Source: Phytopseudomonas daroniae (GTDB taxonomy: Bacteria > Pseudomonadota > Gammaproteobacteria > Pseudomonadales > Pseudomonadaceae). From it: 64,000 bases of DNA. Positions 42,290 through 52,697 of this stretch are shown piece by piece; within the stretch, counting starts at the first letter, position 1; every line of letters starts with the position of its first letter. The DNA is taken from NCBI RefSeq assembly GCF_004327285.1, contig NZ_QJUI01000003.1:124001-188000 (forward strand). Direction: 5' to 3'. Both the position numbers and the translations under genes were made by a program. The notes beneath the pieces are model-generated. The model searched no databases. It worked only from the letters and a program-made list of their open reading frames with translations, and had not been told where the DNA came from.

Positions 42290-43141
42290 ATGTCGCTTGC
42301 AATACCCCGGAACCGGCTGCCTTGTGGCAGCCGGTTTCTTGATTTGACCCGTCCCCAGGTAATGGGGATTCTCAATGTCACGCCTGACTCCTTTTCCGAT
42401 GGGGGCCGCTTTGCCATGCGTGATGCGGCGCTGCGCCATGCCGAACGCATGGTGCGGGCGGGGGCTACCCTGATCGATATCGGCGGGGAGTCCACGCGTC
42501 CTGGCGCCCAGGCGGTTTCCGTGGAACATGAACTTGCCCGCGTAGCGCCCATGGTGGAAGCCATAGCCGCAGAGCTGGACGTGATCATCTCCGTGGACAC
42601 CTCGACCCCGGAAGTCATGCGTGAATCGGCAAGGTTGGGCGCCGGGCTGATCAACGACGTGCGTTCGTTGCAGCGCGACGGCGCGCTACAGGCGGCTGCC
42701 GAAGCAGGCTTGCCGATTTGCCTGATGCATATGCGCGGCGAGCCCACAACCATGCAGCAAAGCCCGCAATACGATGATGTATTGATCGCGGTGGAGGACT
42801 TCCTGCGTGAACGTCTGTCTGCCTGCGAGCAGGCAGGTATCCCGGCGGAGCGTGTGGTGCTCGACCCGGGGTTCGGCTTTGCCAAGACCCTGGAACATAA
42901 TCTCAGCCTGTTCCGGCGCATGCCGGCCCTGCATGCCTTCGGTCTTCCGCTTCTGGTCGGTGTTTCGCGCAAGAGTATGATTGGTGCGGTGCTGGGGCGT
43001 GAGGTCGATCAGCGTCTGTATGGCAGTCTGGCCCTGGCGGCCCTGGCCGTTGCCAAGGGCGCAAGCATTCTGCGCGTTCACGATGTGGCGGAAACCGTCG
43101 ACGTGGTGCGCATGGTCGCCGCAGTCGAAGCGGCGCAGTAA
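42290..43141 (+). CDS. folP: Dihydropteroate synthase
   Basis: Joins p-aminobenzoate to 6-hydroxymethyl-dihydropterin diphosphate in folate synthesis; target of sulfonamides. The 283 residues include [17 protein letters not shown], the pterin site [11 protein letters not shown] and the C-terminal SRKSMIG. Start ATG 42290 with an AAGG upstream; a longer frame from 42182 lies inside ftsH. Codons 8-16 contain a perfect terminator-like hairpin (see separate entry). Lies nine bases after ftsH and 22 bases before glmM, the conserved ftsH-folP-glmM order. Confidence 0.95.
   Translation: MSLAIPRNRLPCGSRFLDLTRPQVMGILNVTPDSFSDGGRFAMRDAALRHAERMVRAGATLIDIGGESTRPGAQAVSVEHELARVAPMVEAIAAELDVIISVDTSTPEVMRESARLGAGLINDVRSLQRDGALQAAAEAGLPICLMHMRGEPTTMQQSPQYDDVLIAVEDFLRERLSACEQAGIPAERVVLDPGFGFAKTLEHNLSLFRRMPALHAFGLPLLVGVSRKSMIGAVLGREVDQRLYGSLALAALAVAKGASILRVHDVAETVDVVRMVAAVEAAQ
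42311..42345 (+). terminator. Intragenic terminator-like hairpin at the start of folP
   Basis: AACCGGCTGCC (42311-42321) and GGCAGCCGGTT (42326-42336) form a perfect 11-bp stem with a 4-base loop, followed by TCTTGATTT. It lies 22 bases after the folP ATG, inside the coding sequence, and probably ends part of the ftsH message. Confidence 0.6.
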
Positions 43142-43163
43142 TCAGAAAAAGGGAGTTGTCGTT

Positions 43164-44501
43164 TTGAGTCGCAAGTATTTTGGCACCGACGGTATTCGTG
43201 GGCGCGTCGGTCACTACCCCATTACCCCGGATTTCATGCTCAAGCTCGGCTGGGCTGCCGGCATGGCCTTTCGCAAGCAGGGCAAGTGCCGGATTCTGAT
43301 CGGCAAGGACACGCGTATTTCCGGCTACATGTTCGAATCGGCGCTGGAGGCGGGCCTGTCGGCCGCGGGCGCGGACGTCATGCTGCTGGGGCCGATGCCG
43401 ACACCGGCTATCGCCTATCTGACGCGTACCTTTCATGCCGAGGCGGGCATCGTCATCAGCGCTTCGCACAACCCTCACCATGACAATGGCATCAAGTTCT
43501 TCTCCGGCCAGGGCACCAAGCTGCCGGACGACGTCGAGTTGATGATCGAAGAGTTGCTCGATACGCCGATGACCGTGGTCGAATCCGAGCAGTTGGGCAA
43601 GGTCTCGCGGATCAACGATGCGGCGGGTCGCTACATCGAATTCTGCAAGAGCAGCGTGCCGAGCAGTACCGATTTCGCCGGCCTGAAAATCGTCCTCGAT
43701 TGCGCCCATGGAGCGGCCTACAAGGTGGCTCCGGCTGTTTTCCAGGAGTTGGGTGCCGAGGTTTCGGTGCTCTCGGCCCAGCCTGACGGGCTGAACATCA
43801 ATGCGGGTTGCGGTTCGACTCACATCGAAAACCTGCAGGCTGAAGTGGTGGCGCGCCAGGCGGATCTGGGGATCGCCTTCGACGGTGATGCCGACCGGGT
43901 GTTGATGGTCGATCACACTGGTGCGGTGGTGGATGGTGACGAGCTGCTGTTTATCATTGCCCGTGATCTGCATGCCCGCGGCAAGCTGCAGGGCGGGGTT
44001 GTCGGTACCTTGATGAGCAACCTTGGTCTTGAGCTTGCCCTCGACGAGCTGCAGATTCCCTTCGTGCGCGCCAACGTTGGTGATCGTTATGTGATTGCCG
44101 AGCTCCTGGGGCGCGGTTGGCAGTTGGGTGGCGAGAATTCGGGGCATCTGGTGTGCTTTCAACATGTCACCACGGGTGATGCCATTGTCGCAGCGCTGCA
44201 GGTTCTGCTCGCCATTCGTCGTCGCGAGCAGGGCCTGGCCGAAGCGCGTCAGGGCTTGCACAAGTGTCCGCAGGTGCTGGTCAATGTGCGTTTCGGCGGT
44301 GGTGTCGATCCGCTCGAGCATCCAGAAGTTCGGGCTGCCAGCGATAGCGTGACCGCACGTATGGCCGGGCGTGGGCGAGTGCTGTTGCGCAAGTCCGGTA
44401 CCGAGCCGCTGGTGCGAGTCATGGTCGAGGGTGAGGACGAAGTCCAGGTGCGGGCCTATGCCAATGAATTGGCTGAGGTTGTCTCTCGAGTCTGTGTCTG
44501 A
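43164..44501 (+). CDS. glmM: Phosphoglucosamine mutase
   Basis: Converts glucosamine-6-phosphate to glucosamine-1-phosphate, for peptidoglycan and LPS. The 445 residues match the P. aeruginosa length and start with [12 protein letters not shown]; the phosphoserine loop is [12 protein letters not shown] (Ser101), the metal loop DGDADR and the C-terminal RVMVEGEDE. The start is TTG 43164, fixed by GGGAG at 43151-43155; longer frames run back into folP. Read-through from ftsH-folP is likely. Confidence 0.97.
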   Translation: MSRKYFGTDGIRGRVGHYPITPDFMLKLGWAAGMAFRKQGKCRILIGKDTRISGYMFESALEAGLSAAGADVMLLGPMPTPAIAYLTRTFHAEAGIVISASHNPHHDNGIKFFSGQGTKLPDDVELMIEELLDTPMTVVESEQLGKVSRINDAAGRYIEFCKSSVPSSTDFAGLKIVLDCAHGAAYKVAPAVFQELGAEVSVLSAQPDGLNINAGCGSTHIENLQAEVVARQADLGIAFDGDADRVLMVDHTGAVVDGDELLFIIARDLHARGKLQGGVVGTLMSNLGLELALDELQIPFVRANVGDRYVIAELLGRGWQLGGENSGHLVCFQHVTTGDAIVAALQVLLAIRRREQGLAEARQGLHKCPQVLVNVRFGGGVDPLEHPEVRAASDSVTARMAGRGRVLLRKSGTEPLVRVMVEGEDEVQVRAYANELAEVVSRVCV

Positions 44502-44566
44502 TTCGGCTTGCCAGTCCACAAGCTGTTGGGTAACATCTGCGCCCTCTTTGACCAACGAGGTAAAGC

Positions 44567-45322
44567 ATGCGCCGCCCAATGGTTGCTGGTAACTGGAAAA
44601 TGCACGGTACCCGCGCCAGTGTCGCAGAGCTGATCGAAGGTCTGAATCGACAGGCGTTGCCTGTCGATGTCGAGGTCGCTGTGTTCCCTGTCAGTGTTCA
44701 TCTCGGTCAGGTTGTCGAGGGGCTGAGTGGTATTGCTGTGTCGATAGGCGCGCAAAACTGTGCAGTAGAGCCGGGGCAGGGGGCGTTGACTGGCGAGGTG
44801 TCGGGCGAGCAATTGCGCGATGCCGGTTGCAGGCTCGTGTTGGTTGGTCATTCCGAGCGTCGCCTGATTCTGGGTGATAGTGAGGAGCAGGTCGTGCGCA
44901 AGTTCGCAGCGGCCCAGGTCGGCGGGCTCGTTCCGGTGCTGTGTGTGGGGGAGACCCTCGAGCAGCGCGAGGCGGGTGAGACGCTTGCGGTCGTCGAGCG
45001 TCAGCTTGATAGCGTGATCGATGCGCTGGGTGTTGCGGCGCTTTCGCGCGCTGTGGTGGCGTACGAGCCAGTCTGGGCCATTGGTACCGGTCTGACGGCA
45101 TCACCCGAGCAGGCTCAGGATGTGCATGCGGCGATTCGTGCTCGTGTCGCGCGCAAAGATGCAGATGTAGCAGGTGCTTTGAGAATTCTTTATGGCGGCA
45201 GTGTCAAGGCCGCCAATGCAGCCGAGCTTTTCGGCATGCCTGATATCGATGGGGGGCTTGTGGGTGGAGCCTCTCTGAATGCGGATGAGTTCGGCGCGAT
45301 CTGTCGCGCTGCAGGAAGCTAA
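44567..45322 (+). CDS. tpiA: Triosephosphate isomerase
   Basis: Interconverts glyceraldehyde-3-phosphate and dihydroxyacetone phosphate. The 251 residues form a TIM barrel with NWKMHG (Lys11), catalytic His in [10 protein letters not shown], catalytic Glu in [13 protein letters not shown], and the phosphate loop [15 protein letters not shown]. Lies 65 bases after glmM; the secG ATG follows the stop after four bases. Typical length. Confidence 0.97.
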   Translation: MRRPMVAGNWKMHGTRASVAELIEGLNRQALPVDVEVAVFPVSVHLGQVVEGLSGIAVSIGAQNCAVEPGQGALTGEVSGEQLRDAGCRLVLVGHSERRLILGDSEEQVVRKFAAAQVGGLVPVLCVGETLEQREAGETLAVVERQLDSVIDALGVAALSRAVVAYEPVWAIGTGLTASPEQAQDVHAAIRARVARKDADVAGALRILYGGSVKAANAAELFGMPDIDGGLVGGASLNADEFGAICRAAGS

Positions 45323-45326
45323 GAAT

Positions 45327-45716
45327 ATGCTGGAAACAGTCGTTGTGGTTCTTCATCTGCTGGGCGCGATCGGTGTGGTTGTGCTGGTTCTGCTGCAGCA
45401 GGGTAAGGGTGCCGATGCAGGTGCTTCGTTTGGTGCTGGTGCTTCGAATACCGTTTTCGGTAGTCAGGGAACTACTACCTTTCTGAGCCGAGTTACTGCT
45501 ATACTCGCCACCGCTTTTTTCATTACCAGCTTGGGGTTAGCGTTCTTTGCTAATCAAAAGGCTGATACGCTAGGCCAGGCTGGTTTGCCTGATCCGGCAG
45601 TGATGGAAGTGCCGCGGGAAAGCAAACCTGCAGCGGAAGATGTACCGGTGCTTGAGCAGCAGCAGGCGCCAACTTCGGGTGAGCAAGACGTACCTCAAAC
45701 TCCCGAAGAGCAGTAA
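45327..45716 (+). CDS. secG: Preprotein translocase subunit SecG
   Basis: Small membrane subunit of the SecYEG channel. The 129 residues have two membrane segments ([20 protein letters not shown] and [20 protein letters not shown]) around a glycine-rich loop ([20 protein letters not shown]), then a charged Pro/Glu-rich tail. Start ATG 45327 with AGGAAG upstream; the longer frame from 45279 overlaps tpiA. Followed by two tRNA genes. Confidence 0.95.
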   Translation: MLETVVVVLHLLGAIGVVVLVLLQQGKGADAGASFGAGASNTVFGSQGTTTFLSRVTAILATAFFITSLGLAFFANQKADTLGQAGLPDPAVMEVPRESKPAAEDVPVLEQQQAPTSGEQDVPQTPEEQ

Positions 45717-45727
45717 ACGTTAAATTT

Positions 45728-45813
45728 GCCGAGGTGGTGGAATTGGTAGACACGCTACCTTGAGGTGGTAGTGGCCATAGGCTGTAGGGGTTCGAGTCCC
45801 CTTCTCGGTACCA
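45728..45813 (+). tRNA. tRNA-Leu (anticodon GAG)
   Basis: 86 bases ending in encoded CCA. The anticodon loop TTGAGGT sits in a 5-bp stem CTACC/GGTAG, giving anticodon GAG (leucine, CTC/CTT codons). A long variable arm fits a class II tRNA. Acceptor stem GCCGAGG pairs with TCTCGGT with G-U at the first and seventh pairs; T-loop TTCGAGT. Followed by a terminator at 45826-45847. Confidence 0.96.
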
Positions 45814-45825
45814 ATTGAACAGGAG

Positions 45826-45847
45826 AGCCCGCTGCATGCGGGCTTTT
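45826..45847 (+). terminator. Terminator after tRNA-Leu
   Basis: AGCCCGC (45826-45832) and GCGGGCT (45838-45844) with a 5-base loop and a short T-run. Confidence 0.8.
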
Positions 45848-45910
45848 CTGTTTCTGGGGGTTGGTTGACCCACAGAGTGGTTCGGTCGTATAATCCGCTC
45901 CCAGTTTTGA

Positions 45911-45987
<77 letters not shown>

Positions 45988-45997
45988 GTAGTAGCGG

Positions 45998-46019
45998 AGC
46001 CCCTTTCAAGGGGCTTTTT
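45998..46019 (+). terminator. Terminator after tRNA-fMet
   Basis: AGCCCC (45998-46003) and GGGGCT (46010-46015), then TTTT. First of two terminators before rimP. Confidence 0.8.
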
Positions 46020-46063
46020 GCTAGCTGGTGGACAGATTTGCCGTCGCACGGACGGTTTTATGG

Positions 46064-46085
46064 ATGGGCGTTTCGCCCATTTTTC
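46064..46085 (+). terminator. Second terminator, in the rimP leader
   Basis: ATGGGCG (46064-46070), loop TTT, CGCCCAT (46074-46080), then TTTTC. It lies 29 bases before the rimP GTG, so it could attenuate the operon. Confidence 0.75.
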
Positions 46086-46113
46086 ATTTGCACAGCATGC
46101 GCGAGGGGTTCGG

Positions 46114-46572
46114 GTGTCGAGCAAGCTAGAACAGTTGCAGGCCTTGGTGGCCCCGGTAGTCGAGGCGCTTGGCTACGAGTGCTGGGGTATCGAGTTCCTG
46201 TCTCAGGGGCGGCATTCGCTGCTACGTATCTACATCGATCATGCCGATGGCGTTCTCATCGACGATTGCGAGAAGGTCAGTCGGCAGATCAGCGGTGTTC
46301 TCGATGTCGAGGATCCAATTGCGGCGGAGTACACCCTCGAGGTGTCCTCGCCGGGCATGGATCGACCGCTGTTCACGTTGGCGCAGTTCGCCAGTCACGC
46401 CGGCGAGCAGGTAAAAATCAAGTTGCGCTCGCCGTTCGAAGGGCGCCGCAACTTTCAGGGTCTGCTCCGCGGTGTGGAGGAGGAAGACGTGGTGGTGCAG
46501 GTGGATGACCACGAGTTCCTTTTGCCGATCGATCTGATCGACAAGGCCAACATTATCCCCCGGTTTGATTGA
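46114..46572 (+). CDS. rimP: Ribosome maturation factor RimP
   Basis: Assists 30S assembly, especially central pseudoknot and S12-related steps. The 152 residues show [20 protein letters not shown], the conserved [20 protein letters not shown] and the C-terminal SH3-like domain ([20 protein letters not shown]). Start is GTG 46114, with GAGGGG upstream; earlier in-frame starts lie inside the tRNA and terminators. First gene of the rimP-nusA-infB-rbfA-truB-rpsO-pnp operon. Confidence 0.95.
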   Translation: MSSKLEQLQALVAPVVEALGYECWGIEFLSQGRHSLLRIYIDHADGVLIDDCEKVSRQISGVLDVEDPIAAEYTLEVSSPGMDRPLFTLAQFASHAGEQVKIKLRSPFEGRRNFQGLLRGVEEEDVVVQVDDHEFLLPIDLIDKANIIPRFD

Positions 46573-46638
46573 GACACGGATCCCGCGGGATTCGCGGAAT
46601 GCGTGGATCCCAATGGATTGCGAAAGGCGAGGCGTACG

Positions 46639-48120
46639 ATGAGCAAAGAAGTACTGCTGGTTGTTGAGTCGGTATCCAATGAAAAGGGTGTGCCGGCCGC
46701 TGTGATTTTCGAGGCGCTCGAGTTGGCCCTGGCCACGGCGACCAAGAAACGTTTTGAAGACGAAGTCGAGCTGCGCGTGGCGATCAATCGCCAGAGCGGT
46801 AGCTATGAGACCTTCCGTTGCTGGACTGTGGTCGATGAAGAGCACTTCGAAGATCCGGCACATCAGGTGACCACCGACATGCCGCGTGCTGTCGAGGCGA
46901 ATGCCAAGGTCGGTGATGTACTCGAAGAAAAAATCGATTCCATCGAGTTTGGCCGCATTGCTGCCCAGACCGCCAAGCAGGTCATCGTGCAGAAAGTGCG
47001 CGAGGCCGAGCGTGCTCAGGTCGTCGAAGCCTATCGCGAGCGCCTTGGCGAGATCATCGCCGGCACCGTGAAGAAGGTGACCCGTGACAATGTCATCGTC
47101 GATCTGGGTGCCAACGCTGAAGCGTTGCTGGCTCGCGAAGACATCATTCCGCGTGAAACCTTCCGGGTTGGCGTGCGCTTGCGTGCGCTGCTCAAGGAAA
47201 TCCGCACCGAGAACCGCGGCCCTCAGCTGATCCTGTCGCGTACCGCGCCGGAAATGCTGATCGAGCTGTTCCGCATCGAAGTGCCGGAAATCGCCGAAGG
47301 CCTCATCGAGGTCAAGGCCGCTTCTCGTGATCCGGGCTCGCGGGCCAAGATTGCAGTGCGTTCCAAGGACAAGCGTATTGACCCGCAGGGCGCCTGCATC
47401 GGTATGCGCGGTTCGCGCGTGCAAGCGGTTTCCGGTGAGCTGGTCGGTGAGCGTGTGGACATCGTGCTGTGGGACGACAACCCGGCGCAGTTCGTCATCA
47501 ACGCCATGTCGCCGGCTGAAGTCGCGGCGATCATCGTTGACGAAGACGCTCATGCCATGGACATCGCCGTTGGCGAGGACAACCTGGCTCAAGCGATTGG
47601 CCGTGGTGGCCAGAACGTTCGCCTGGCCAGCCAACTGACCGGCTGGACGCTGAACGTGATGACCGAAGCGGACATCCAAGCCAAGCAGCAGGCAGAGACC
47701 GGCGACATCCTGCAGGGCTTCATCGACGAGCTGGAAGTCGACGAAGAACTGGCCCAGGTGCTGGTCGAAGAGGGCTTCACCAGCCTGGAAGAAATCGCTT
47801 ACGTGCCGATGGAAGAGATGCTCAGCATCGATGGTTTCGACGAAGAAATCGTCAACGAACTGCGCTCGCGAGCGAAGGATCGTTTGCTGACCAAAGCCAT
47901 CGCCACAGAAGAAAAGCTGGCAGACGCCCAGCCGGCCGAAGACCTCCTCGAACTCGAGGGTATGGACAAAGGCCTGGCGCAGGAACTGGCAGTGCGCGGT
48001 GTGGTTACCCGCGAAGACCTGGCCGAGCAGTCTATTGACGACCTGCTCGACATCGACGGCATCGACGAAGAGCGTGCCGGCAAGCTGATCATGGCCGCCC
48101 GAGCCCACTGGTTCGAGTAA
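46639..48120 (+). CDS. nusA: Transcription termination/antitermination factor NusA
   Basis: RNA-polymerase-binding factor acting in pausing, termination and antitermination. The 493 residues show the N-terminal polymerase domain ([16 protein letters not shown]), the S1 domain, two KH domains ([40 protein letters not shown]) and two C-terminal acidic repeats (AR1/AR2, [20 protein letters not shown] and [20 protein letters not shown]). Start ATG 46639 with a GGCGAGG site; the frame from 46603 adds unmatched residues. Confidence 0.96.
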   Translation: MSKEVLLVVESVSNEKGVPAAVIFEALELALATATKKRFEDEVELRVAINRQSGSYETFRCWTVVDEEHFEDPAHQVTTDMPRAVEANAKVGDVLEEKIDSIEFGRIAAQTAKQVIVQKVREAERAQVVEAYRERLGEIIAGTVKKVTRDNVIVDLGANAEALLAREDIIPRETFRVGVRLRALLKEIRTENRGPQLILSRTAPEMLIELFRIEVPEIAEGLIEVKAASRDPGSRAKIAVRSKDKRIDPQGACIGMRGSRVQAVSGELVGERVDIVLWDDNPAQFVINAMSPAEVAAIIVDEDAHAMDIAVGEDNLAQAIGRGGQNVRLASQLTGWTLNVMTEADIQAKQQAETGDILQGFIDELEVDEELAQVLVEEGFTSLEEIAYVPMEEMLSIDGFDEEIVNELRSRAKDRLLTKAIATEEKLADAQPAEDLLELEGMDKGLAQELAVRGVVTREDLAEQSIDDLLDIDGIDEERAGKLIMAARAHWFE

Positions 48121-48146
48121 GTTTTACGGCCTGAGGAGAGAAGTGC

Positions 48147-50642
48147 ATGACGCAAGTCACGGTGAAAGAACTGGCCCAAGTGGTCGACACACCGGTAGAG
48201 CGCCTGCTGCAGCAGATGCGAGAGGCGGGTTTGCCGCACAGCAGTGCCGAGCAAGTTGTCACCGATAACGAGAAGCAGGCCCTGCTTGCTCATCTGAAGA
48301 GCAGCCACGGCGAGAAGAAAGCCGACGCGCCGCGCAAGATTACCTTGCAGCGCAAGACCACCAGCACCCTGCGGGTCGCTGGCAGCAAGACCATCAGCGT
48401 TGAAGTGCGCAAGAAGAAGACCTTCGTCGAGCGCAGCAACGAAGAAATCGAAGCCGAGAAGCAGCGTGCGCTCGAAGAGCAGCGCGCCGCCGCGGAAGCC
48501 GTTCGCCTGAAGGCCGAGGAAGAAGCCAAGCGCAAGGCCGAAGAAGAGGCCAAGCGTCAGACTTCTTCGCCAGCCGCCGAGCAGGCTCCTGTGGTCGAAG
48601 CCGCTGCACCGGCACCGACTATTGCCCCTGTCGCAGCTCCTGCTGTCGATGAGCGCAAGAAGGACGAGCCGCGTCGCCCGGACAAGGCCCGTAACGACGA
48701 CGCCGATCGCCGTGGTGGTGATCGCAAGACCACTCAGCACCGCCCGACTGTCAAAGAGAAGGCGCCTGCTCCGCGCGTGGCCCCGCGTACCACAGACGAA
48801 GAAAGCGATAGCTTCCGTCGTGGTGGTCGTGGCAAGGGCAAATTGAAGAAACGCAACGTCCACGGTTTCCAGAGCCCGACTGGCCCTATCGTGCGCGAAG
48901 TGAAGATCGGCGAGACCATCACCGTGGGCGATCTCGCCCAGCAGATGTCGGTCAAGGCTGCTGAAATCATCAAGTTCATGTTCAAGCTGGGCACGCCGGC
49001 GACCATCAATCAGGTATTGGATCAGGAAACTGCCCAACTGGTTGCTGAAGAGCTGGGCCACAAAGTGACCCTGGTCAGTGATACGGCACTGGAAGATTCT
49101 CTTGCCGAATCCCTGAAGTTCGAAGGCGAGACGTTCTCCCGTGCGCCAGTGGTGACCGTCATGGGTCACGTCGACCATGGTAAGACATCGCTGCTCGACT
49201 ATATCCGTCGTGCCAAGGTGGCTTCCGGTGAAGCGGGTGGTATCACCCAGCACATCGGTGCCTACCACGTGGAAACCGAGCGCGGCATGGTCACCTTCCT
49301 CGATACCCCGGGTCACGCCGCGTTCACCGCGATGCGCGCCCGTGGTGCCAAGGCTACCGACATCGTGATTCTGGTGGTTGCGGCGGACGACGGCGTGATG
49401 CCGCAGACCATCGAAGCTGTCCAGCATGCCGTCGCTGCTGGCGTGCCGCTGGTGGTTGCCGTAAACAAGATCGACAAGCCAGGTGCTGACCTCGATCGCA
49501 TCCGTAGCGAACTGTCGGTGCACGGCGTGACGTCGGAAGAGTGGGGCGGTGACACGCCGTTCGTGCCTGTCTCGGCCAAGGTCGGTACCGGTGTGGACGA
49601 ACTGCTCGAAGCCGTTCTGCTGCAAGCCGAAGTTCTGGAACTCAAGGCAACCCCGTCGGCCCCTGGCCGTGGTGTGGTGGTCGAGTCCCGTCTGGACAAG
49701 GGGCGTGGTCCGGTTGCTACCGTACTGGTTCAGGACGGTACGTTGCGTCAGGGCGACATGGTGCTGGTCGGTTCGAACTACGGCCGCATTCGCGCCATGC
49801 TCGACGAGAACGGCAAGTCGATCAAGGAAGCAGGCCCGGCCATTCCGGTCGAGATCCTCGGTCTTGATGGTACGCCGGAAGCCGGTGATGACATGACTGT
49901 CGTCGCCGACGAGAAGAAGGCGCGTGAAGTTGCACTGTTCCGTCAGGGCAAGTTCCGCGAAGTGAAACTGGCGCGTGCTCATGCAGGTAAGCTGGAGAAC
50001 ATCTTCGAGAACATGGGGCAGGAAGAGAAGAAGACGCTCAACATCGTCCTCAAATCCGACGTCCGTGGTTCTCTGGAGGCTCTGCAGGGCTCGCTCAGCA
50101 GTCTGGGTAACGATGAAGTGCAAGTGCGCGTCGTCGGTGGCGGGGTGGGTGGTATCACCGAATCCGATGCCAACCTGGCACTGGCTTCCAACGCTGTACT
50201 GTTCGGCTTCAACGTGCGTGCCGATGCGGGCGCTCGCAAGATCGTCGAGCAGGAAGGTCTGGACATGCGTTACTACAACGTCATCTACGACATCATCGAG
50301 GACGTCAAGAAGGCGCTCACCGGTATGCTCGGCAGCGACGTTCGCGAGAACATCCTCGGCATCGCCGAAGTACGTGACGTGTTCCGTTCGCCGAAGTTTG
50401 GCGCGGTCGCCGGTTGCATGGTGGTCGAAGGTACCGTGCACCGTAACCGTCCGATCCGCGTGCTGCGCGACGACGTGGTGATCTTCGAAGGCGAGCTGGA
50501 GTCGCTGCGTCGCTTCAAGGACGACATGGCCGAAGTGCGTAACGGCATGGAGTGCGGTATCGGCGTGAAGAGCTACAACGACGTCAAGGTCGGCGACAAG
50601 ATCGAAGTGTTCGAGAAAGTCCAGGTGGCTCGCAGCCTGTAA
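48147..50642 (+). CDS. infB: Translation initiation factor IF-2
   Basis: GTPase that brings initiator tRNA to the 30S subunit and promotes 50S joining. The 831 residues contain an IF2-N domain ([20 protein letters not shown]), a long charged linker rich in Lys, Glu and Ala, and the G domain ([24 protein letters not shown]), then the C-terminal domains that bind fMet-tRNA. Follows nusA after 26 bases. The only gene here with a long low-complexity linker, normal for IF-2. Confidence 0.97.
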   Translation: MTQVTVKELAQVVDTPVERLLQQMREAGLPHSSAEQVVTDNEKQALLAHLKSSHGEKKADAPRKITLQRKTTSTLRVAGSKTISVEVRKKKTFVERSNEEIEAEKQRALEEQRAAAEAVRLKAEEEAKRKAEEEAKRQTSSPAAEQAPVVEAAAPAPTIAPVAAPAVDERKKDEPRRPDKARNDDADRRGGDRKTTQHRPTVKEKAPAPRVAPRTTDEESDSFRRGGRGKGKLKKRNVHGFQSPTGPIVREVKIGETITVGDLAQQMSVKAAEIIKFMFKLGTPATINQVLDQETAQLVAEELGHKVTLVSDTALEDSLAESLKFEGETFSRAPVVTVMGHVDHGKTSLLDYIRRAKVASGEAGGITQHIGAYHVETERGMVTFLDTPGHAAFTAMRARGAKATDIVILVVAADDGVMPQTIEAVQHAVAAGVPLVVAVNKIDKPGADLDRIRSELSVHGVTSEEWGGDTPFVPVSAKVGTGVDELLEAVLLQAEVLELKATPSAPGRGVVVESRLDKGRGPVATVLVQDGTLRQGDMVLVGSNYGRIRAMLDENGKSIKEAGPAIPVEILGLDGTPEAGDDMTVVADEKKAREVALFRQGKFREVKLARAHAGKLENIFENMGQEEKKTLNIVLKSDVRGSLEALQGSLSSLGNDEVQVRVVGGGVGGITESDANLALASNAVLFGFNVRADAGARKIVEQEGLDMRYYNVIYDIIEDVKKALTGMLGSDVRENILGIAEVRDVFRSPKFGAVAGCMVVEGTVHRNRPIRVLRDDVVIFEGELESLRRFKDDMAEVRNGMECGIGVKSYNDVKVGDKIEVFEKVQVARSL

Positions 50643-50662
50643 TCGCGAGTCGCAACACGCAG

Positions 50663-50692
50663 CGCCCGGCCCCGCATTCGCGCGGCCGGGCG
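50663..50692 (+). terminator. GC-rich hairpin between infB and rbfA
   Basis: CGCCCGGCC (50663-50671) and GGCCGGGCG (50684-50692), followed eight bases later by TTTT. A weak terminator or mRNA processing site in the long operon. Confidence 0.55.
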
Positions 50693-50751
50693 TTTGCCGC
50701 TTTTGAGTCCGATGCTTTTTCAGGCATCGCGACGAGTGGAAGGTAGCAGAG

Positions 50752-51159
50752 ATGGCAAAAGACTATAGCCGTGCCCAGCGTATCGGCGACCAGATTCAAC
50801 GCGAATTGGCGCAGCTGATTCGCACCGAAGTCAAAGACCCGCGCCTGGGTGGCCTGGTGACCGTCACGGCGGTCGATGTCAGCCGCGACGCCAGCCATGC
50901 CAAGGTGTTCGTCACCATCATGGGCGCCGAGCCGGAAGAGGGCGTCGACCCTGTCGTGCAAGGCCTCAGGGTGCTCAATGACGCCAGCGGCTTCCTGCGC
51001 ATGCAGTTGGGCAAGGCGATGAAGCTGCGCAGCGTGCCGAACCTGCGTTTTCACTATGATGAGAGCGTGATTCGCGGTGCTCAGCTGTCGGCGCTCATCG
51101 AGCGTGCGGTGAGCGAGGACAGCAAGCACGGCGACACCGATACCGAAGCCAAGGAGTAA
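50752..51159 (+). CDS. rbfA: Ribosome-binding factor A
   Basis: 30S maturation and cold-shock factor of 135 residues with a type II KH fold ([60 protein letters not shown]). Typical length. Follows infB after a 109-base gap holding a hairpin and precedes truB by four bases. Confidence 0.96.
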   Translation: MAKDYSRAQRIGDQIQRELAQLIRTEVKDPRLGGLVTVTAVDVSRDASHAKVFVTIMGAEPEEGVDPVVQGLRVLNDASGFLRMQLGKAMKLRSVPNLRFHYDESVIRGAQLSALIERAVSEDSKHGDTDTEAKE

Positions 51160-51163
51160 GTAC

Positions 51164-52081
51164 GTGGCTCAGGTAAAGCGTATTCGTCGCAAGGTCGACG
51201 GCATCATCCTGCTCGACAAGCCCAAGGGCTTCAGCTCCAACGCTGCGCTGCAGAAGGTGCGCTGGCTGCTCAATGCCGAGAAAGCCGGGCACACCGGCAG
51301 CCTCGACCCGTTGGCCACTGGCGTATTGCCGTTGTGCTTCGGTGAGGCGACCAAGTTTTCCCAGTACCTGCTCGATGCCGACAAGGGCTACGAAACGGTC
51401 ATGCAGCTTGGTGTCACCACCACCACGGCCGATGCCGAGGGTGAGGTGCTCGAGCGTCGTGAGGTGAAGGTTGCGGCTGCCGATATCGAAGCGCTGTTAC
51501 CGCGTTTTCGCGGTGACATCAGCCAGATCCCGCCGATGTACTCGGCACTCAAGCGCGACGGCCAGCCGCTGTACAAGCTGGCCCGGGCAGGAGAAGTAGT
51601 GGAGCGCGAGGCGCGTTCTGTTACTATTGCGCGTCTGGAGTTGCTCGACTGCAGCGCCGACAAGGCGAGCCTGGCAGTCGATTGCAGCAAAGGCACCTAT
51701 ATTCGTACCCTGGTCGAGGATATCGGCCAGTTGCTGGGTTGCGGTGCTCACGTCGCCGAGCTGCGTCGAGTCAAGGCCGGGCCGTTCGGGCTGGTACAGA
51801 CGGTCAGCCTCGAAGAGCTCGAGCGCGTGCACGCCGAAGGCGGCAACGAGGCGGTAGATCGTTTTCTGCAGCCCGTGGACAGTGGTCTGGAACATTGGCC
51901 GCTGCTGAGCTTCTCGGAGCACAGCTCGTTCTATTGGCTGCAAGGGCAGCCCGTCCGTGCGTCGGATGCGCCGAAGTTCGGCATGGTGCGGGTGCAAGAT
52001 CACAATGGTCGCTTCATCGGTATCGGTGAAGTGAGCGAAGACGGGCGCATTGCGCCGCGTCGACTGATTCGGTCTGCATGA
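51164..52081 (+). CDS. truB: tRNA pseudouridine-55 synthase TruB
   Basis: Makes the universal pseudouridine 55 in the T-loop of tRNAs. The 305 residues contain the catalytic Asp48 in [33 protein letters not shown], and a C-terminal PUA domain ([20 protein letters not shown]). GTG start at 51164. Part of the translation operon, four bases after rbfA. Confidence 0.96.
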   Translation: MAQVKRIRRKVDGIILLDKPKGFSSNAALQKVRWLLNAEKAGHTGSLDPLATGVLPLCFGEATKFSQYLLDADKGYETVMQLGVTTTTADAEGEVLERREVKVAAADIEALLPRFRGDISQIPPMYSALKRDGQPLYKLARAGEVVEREARSVTIARLELLDCSADKASLAVDCSKGTYIRTLVEDIGQLLGCGAHVAELRRVKAGPFGLVQTVSLEELERVHAEGGNEAVDRFLQPVDSGLEHWPLLSFSEHSSFYWLQGQPVRASDAPKFGMVRVQDHNGRFIGIGEVSEDGRIAPRRLIRSA

Positions 52082-52221
52082 CCGTGGCGAGCCGCTCCGG
52101 CGGCTCGTATCGAGGGTGGCTGTCAATAGGCACGGTCATTCCTCCTTTTAAAACACGGGAAGCGATTCCCGGCCTATTGAGACCGTCGTTCGCGACGATC
52201 TCCAGATGAGAGGATGCCCAC

Positions 52222-52491
52222 ATGGCACTCAGCGTTGAAGAAAAAGCTCAGATCGTTAACGACTACAAGCAAGCCGAAGGCGATACCGGTAGCCCGGAAG
52301 TCCAGGTTGCTCTGCTGTCCGCCAACATCAACAAGCTGCAAGGCCACTTCAAGGCCAACGGCAAAGACCACCACTCGCGTCGTGGCCTGATCCGCATGGT
52401 CAACCAGCGTCGTAAGCTGCTGGATTACCTGAAGGGTAAAGACACCAGCCGTTACAGCGCCCTGATCGGTCGCCTGGGTCTGCGTCGCTAA
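52222..52491 (+). CDS. rpsO: 30S ribosomal protein S15 (uS15)
   Basis: Primary 16S rRNA-binding protein of the central domain, 89 residues as in E. coli. The typical [24 protein letters not shown] core (here [20 protein letters not shown], then [16 protein letters not shown]) is intact. In E. coli S15 represses its own mRNA through a leader pseudoknot; I did not verify such a fold in the 140-base gap after truB. Followed by a strong terminator before pnp. Confidence 0.97.
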   Translation: MALSVEEKAQIVNDYKQAEGDTGSPEVQVALLSANINKLQGHFKANGKDHHSRRGLIRMVNQRRKLLDYLKGKDTSRYSALIGRLGLRR

Positions 52492-52516
52492 GCAATGCTT
52501 ATGCGCCGTTGACCGC

Positions 52517-52553
52517 AAAAGCTGGAAGTGAGCTCGCCTCGCTTCCAGCTTTT
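52517..52553 (+). terminator. Terminator after rpsO
   Basis: AAAAGCTGGAAG (52517-52528) and CTTCCAGCTTTT (52542-52553), a 12-bp perfect stem. In E. coli the rpsO terminator and the following RNase III site govern pnp; the same layout is seen here. Confidence 0.85.
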
Positions 52554-52560
52554 GCGTTTA

Positions 52561-52609
52561 TGCTTCACCCGTTTTGATGCTTGAACCGTTGGATGCTTCA
52601 CCCATTTTG
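52561..52609 (+). repeat. Direct repeat in the pnp leader
   Basis: TGCTTCACCCGTTTTG (52561-52576) recurs with one change as TGCTTCACCCATTTTG (52594-52609), a 33-base period, between the rpsO terminator and pnp. Confidence 0.6.
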
Positions 52610-52697
52610 GACAGCGCCGGGCCGATCCCCGAAGCCACTGCCCACGAATTCGCAAGAAACCGTTTCCCCCAAAGGCAACAGAGAGAAGGAAAACACC

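Noticed and set aside
47799..50441. Minus-strand open frame over nusA-infB.
   Set aside because: Shadow frame of nusA/infB; residue composition typical of antisense GC-rich DNA.
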